A stretch of 64,000 nt of DNA from Syncephalastrum monosporum B8922 (taxonomy: Eukaryota; Mucoromycota; Mucoromycetes; Mucorales; Syncephalastraceae), in assembly GCA_000697355.1 (NCBI GenBank), contig JNEN01000818.1, positions 30,726 to 94,725 on the forward strand, in the 5' to 3' direction. This document shows positions 61,623 to 64,000 of the stretch, piece by piece (the stretch's first letter is position 1; every line of letters starts with the position of its first letter). Below the pieces are notes generated by a model. It saw only the letters and a program-made list of their open reading frames with translations, was not told the origin of the DNA and searched no databases. A program made the position numbers and the translations under genes.

Positions 61623-62636
61623 ACGAGGTTGTAAAAAAGGGGAGAGAGAGAGACGATGTCATTAATATAAACTGGACTCTTTTAAAATTGGTAGACACAC
61701 TGTGGGTTGGCTTGGATTTGGAGTTCCTGAATACCGAGCTTGATAGGTCGGCGTTGTATACTTGTGAGTACCAGTCAAACCACAGAGATGCGTTTGGCGC
61801 GTACGAGATAAGATCAGAGGAATTGTGCACTACTTGAGAATAAATGTAGCGGCTTTATTTGTCGGTGGAGAAGGCTAATCCAACGGAGACAATAGGATAT
61901 GAACTTGAGTTGTTCAAGATATCGGCGTGTTTAATAAAGTATATGTAGATTTTGAACTGGATATCTGTACTACTGACGTCATGTTTAAGGGGATAAGTGA
62001 CTAGAAAGAGGAAGGTGGTGAGTGAAGTGGCGAAAGAAGCGAAATTTCTGAGATAGGCCCCTGAGACTGAGCAGTCTCACAACATCTTATCCCACGCAAT
62101 ACAGGTACCGACGAATCAGTGCTGCTGCAGTTGTCGCGCGCCCAACGGACCTTGTATCTGTGTCATATAAAACTAAACCCGTTAGATCTATCTTGAAGAC
62201 TCTGAATTATCAAGTCGTACATGAATGTTCACCGAAAGCCAAACAGGGTGGACTCCCACAAGCAATACGCTGAATGAGGTGTTAACTGGTTCGCTAATGA
62301 CAAAATAAACGTCAGCCGTACTGGTAGTGTGTAACGAACTGCAGAGCTTACCCTTGTAGCCTTTGTGTAGATGGGTGTATGAAATTAGGAAAAAGTGATA
62401 TATGGCTATCTCAAATTGAACTCTATATATTTTCAGAACAAGAGGTCGGATCCGCTCAGTGCTTGAACAGACATATTCACTGACATGTCATACAGAAACT
62501 AATATCTTTTCTGATTATTAAATATACACACTACACAAGCCTACCAAGTGCGTATCTAGACCCAGTCAAAACCCACAACGTGTCCAAAGGAGAAGATAGT
62601 AAAATCTAGCTTTGTTATATATTTAAACATATATAT
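61623..62636. other. AT-rich spacer, no gene seen
   Basis: About 1 kb of very AT-rich sequence without coding features, between debris segments. Confidence 0.45.
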
Positions 62637-62997
62637 TTATACTGCTGCCTTCATAATGGCGACGACGTCCGCGAAGTGCGCCGACGCCGCGCTCCTGGAA
62701 GGCTCGATGAAGGATATTGCCGGTTTAACTTTTTTTTTTGCCACCCGGTGTTTTGAAAATCGGGCAGCTTCTAGTGTTTGATATCAAAGCAAAACGACCT
62801 CTCCGAGATATGTTTCTAGCCAGAAATGTACGGGCGCTGGCTGGTGAGCAGTCATGTGGAAAGTCGTGAGACGATTTGCTTTCCGAGAGTTTTGGTATAG
62901 GTACGCGAATTATCTTGCGTATTGAGTTGAAGGAGCTGGGATCATGAGGTATTCTGACAAAACAACATATATCGCGGCGTTTTTGCGTAAAAGGCAT
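62637..62997 (-). other. Possible decayed coding segment
   Basis: A GC-rich island at about 62655-62725 in AT-rich surroundings. On the minus strand it reads KPAISFIEPSRSAASAHFAD and ends VVAIMKAAV-stop at 62637-62639. Upstream, in a frame one base away across an A9 tract near 62735, a 90-residue open frame ends in NTRSCPIFKTPGGKKK. The two could be one gene broken at the homopolymer. I do not recognise the family. Confidence 0.25.
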
Positions 62998-63439
62998 TGA
63001 TCCCGCGGCTTAAACCACAGGGTCGTACTATATAAACGAGAAAAAGGAAAATGCATATATTCAAGTAAGAACAGCGATTTAACTGAGGCCAAGCGCTTCG
63101 CTGTGCTTTTTTATTTTTAACCAACAGTCATTTCAGTAGTCTAGCCGCACAGTGTATGGTACTTCTTCATTATACACTTCGTTTATGTGTAGTTTAAGCG
63201 TTTATAGAGTGTTTCCTATACGAAACAATAAGAGATGAGAAACCAAAAAAAAATAAGGAGTGAGGATTAGGGTTTATTACTTCATTATATAGTAGCTGCT
63301 CAAGGTCTTTAAACCGAGCGCTGGAGAGCTTCACGTACTGGAATTATCATCAGCAAAGTCGCGTCTTTTGTCACTAAATACCTCTTTTCCTCTTTTCCTC
63401 GCTCCCTCTCCCTCTCCCTCTCCCTTTCCCTCTCTTCCT
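62998..63439. other. AT-rich spacer ending in a CT-rich repeat
   Basis: No gene seen. A (TCCCTC)n simple repeat lies at about 63403-63434, next to the degenerate copies of the Fanzor-like 3' end. Confidence 0.6.
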
Positions 63440-63830
63440 CGTATGTCTCTGATGCTTCTCCTTATGGGCGCTGGGGCTGTGCTACCCTGGTCGACTGCTC
63501 AACAGCGGCGCGCTATTCCTCATGTTTCTTTTGTTCTTCTTCCTCTTGTGGAGTTCGGGTCTGACGCTGGAGTTCGATTGATCTGTTGCCCTTGGTTAAC
63601 TGCTCGACAGCGGCGCGTTGCTCTCCTGCTCTTCTTATTCCTCTTGTTCCTCTTGTTCCTCATGTTCCTCTTGTCCCTCATGTTCCTCATGCTCCTCCTG
63701 TTCTTCTTCCTCTTGTTCTTCTTGTTCCTCGTGCTCCTCCTGTTCTTCTTCCTCTTCTGGAGCCCGCGCCGGGCGCTGGAGGTCGCTCGGTCTGCTGCCC
63801 TTGGTCAACTGCTCCACAGCGGCGCGGCGA
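63440..63830 (-). repeat. Degenerate tandem copies of the Fanzor-like gene's 3' end
   Basis: The segment coding RAAVEQLTKG plus Gln/Glu-rich tail occurs three times. The anchor CAGCGGCGCG (plus strand) lies at 63817, 63608 and 63503, giving spacings of 209 and 105 bases, about two and one units. The copy at about 63521-63619 reads RAAVEQLTKGNRSIELQRQT, then a short Glu tail and TAG. The outermost copy is more decayed (RAAVEQSTRVAQ). The first copy, inside the open gene, has an expanded Glu/Gln/His tail. Confidence 0.8.
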
Positions 63831-64000
63831 ATGTTCCTGCTGGCATTGACGTCACGTTGCCATAATCTGTTACAATTCTTGCAAGCCAGTACACCGTGCA
63901 ATGCGGATTCCAACGCGGGTGGACGATAATTTTTGAGTCTGGCCTTCTTGTCACGTAGCTTGCAGCGGGAGCATACCTGCGACGTGAAATACTCGTCAAC
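63635..64000 (-). CDS. TnpB/Fanzor-like RNA-guided nuclease, C-terminal part
   Basis: The gene enters from the right window edge on the minus strand; 121 codons are visible, with TAA at 63635-63637. The visible part starts VDEYFTSQVCSRCKL, with a first Cys pair, then about 27 residues on a second pair in LACKNCNRLW, making the four-Cys zinc ribbon of TnpB/Cas12f-like proteins. It is followed at once by QRDVNASRNI, whose Asp is the RuvC-III catalytic residue. This order is diagnostic of the OrfB zinc-ribbon C-terminus in IS200/IS605 TnpB and eukaryotic Fanzor nucleases. The last 40 residues are an unusual Glu/Gln/His-only tail. A guide RNA, if made, would be expected near the element's 3' end, but I cannot identify one. 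Intactness of the rest cannot be judged. Confidence 0.82.
   Translation of the reverse strand, partial: VDEYFTSQVCSRCKLRDKKARLKNYRPPALESALHGVLACKNCNRLWQRDVNASRNIRRAAVEQLTKGSRPSDLQRPARAPEEEEEQEEHEEQEEQEEEEQEEHEEHEGQEEHEEQEEQEE

Noticed and set aside
61480..61830. 116-codon minus-strand frame over the remnant
   Set aside because: Ser/Leu-rich reading of low-complexity sequence; the plus-strand reading is more protein-like.

Overview
The window is nuclear DNA of a filamentous fungus. Genes are split by many short GT-AG introns (mostly 50-80 bases), a few with GC-AG donors. They lie on both strands with short intergenic spaces and long AT-rich gaps. The gene set is fungal: Skt5-like chitin synthase activator, Exo84, Cdc25-type RasGEF with SH3 and WW domains, Mup1-like and Dal5-like permeases, Mss51. 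A bacterial-type DusA-like dihydrouridine synthase and the tail of a TnpB/Fanzor protein point, by inference, to an early-diverging fungus, most likely Mucoromycota.

Layout. 0-10 kb: 3' end of a PC-esterase-like gene abutting a convergent glia maturation factor gene, an Skt5-like Sel1-repeat protein overlapping an unknown antisense gene, a WHIM-domain chromatin protein, and Mss51. 10-24 kb: secreted thaumatin-like protein, eIF6, a large multidomain RasGEF, CDP-diacylglycerol synthase, and an F-box protein. 25-37 kb: ATP synthase OSCP, farnesyl diphosphate synthase, Exo84, an alpha/beta hydrolase, and an MFS sugar porter, followed by about 3 kb without a recognisable gene. 39.7-51.5 kb: DUF2415-type WD protein, glycerol kinase 1, zinc transporter, mitochondrial bL34, DusA-like synthase, CCCH zinc-finger protein, and Nse2/Mms21 SUMO ligase. 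51.8-60 kb: Mup1-like permease, ZUP1-type deubiquitinase, Dal5-like MFS permease, and glycerol kinase 2. 60.6-64 kb: a decayed, intronless enolase-phosphatase, coding-like debris, and at the right edge the C-terminal end of a Fanzor/TnpB-like RNA-guided nuclease followed by degenerate tandem copies of its own 3' end.

Most genes are housekeeping and do not form one pathway. Loose themes are mitochondrial function (Mss51, OSCP, bL34, possibly the DusA-like enzyme), cell-wall and polarised growth (Skt5, Exo84, RasGEF, GMF), lipid and isoprenoid synthesis (CDP-DAG synthase, FPP synthase) and glycerol use (two glycerol kinases). The right-hand 3.5 kb looks like decaying, mobile-element-associated DNA and holds the most unusual content.

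Exon structures were worked out by hand from splice consensus, reading-frame continuity and family conservation. No database search was possible. I saw no tRNA, rRNA or CRISPR array.
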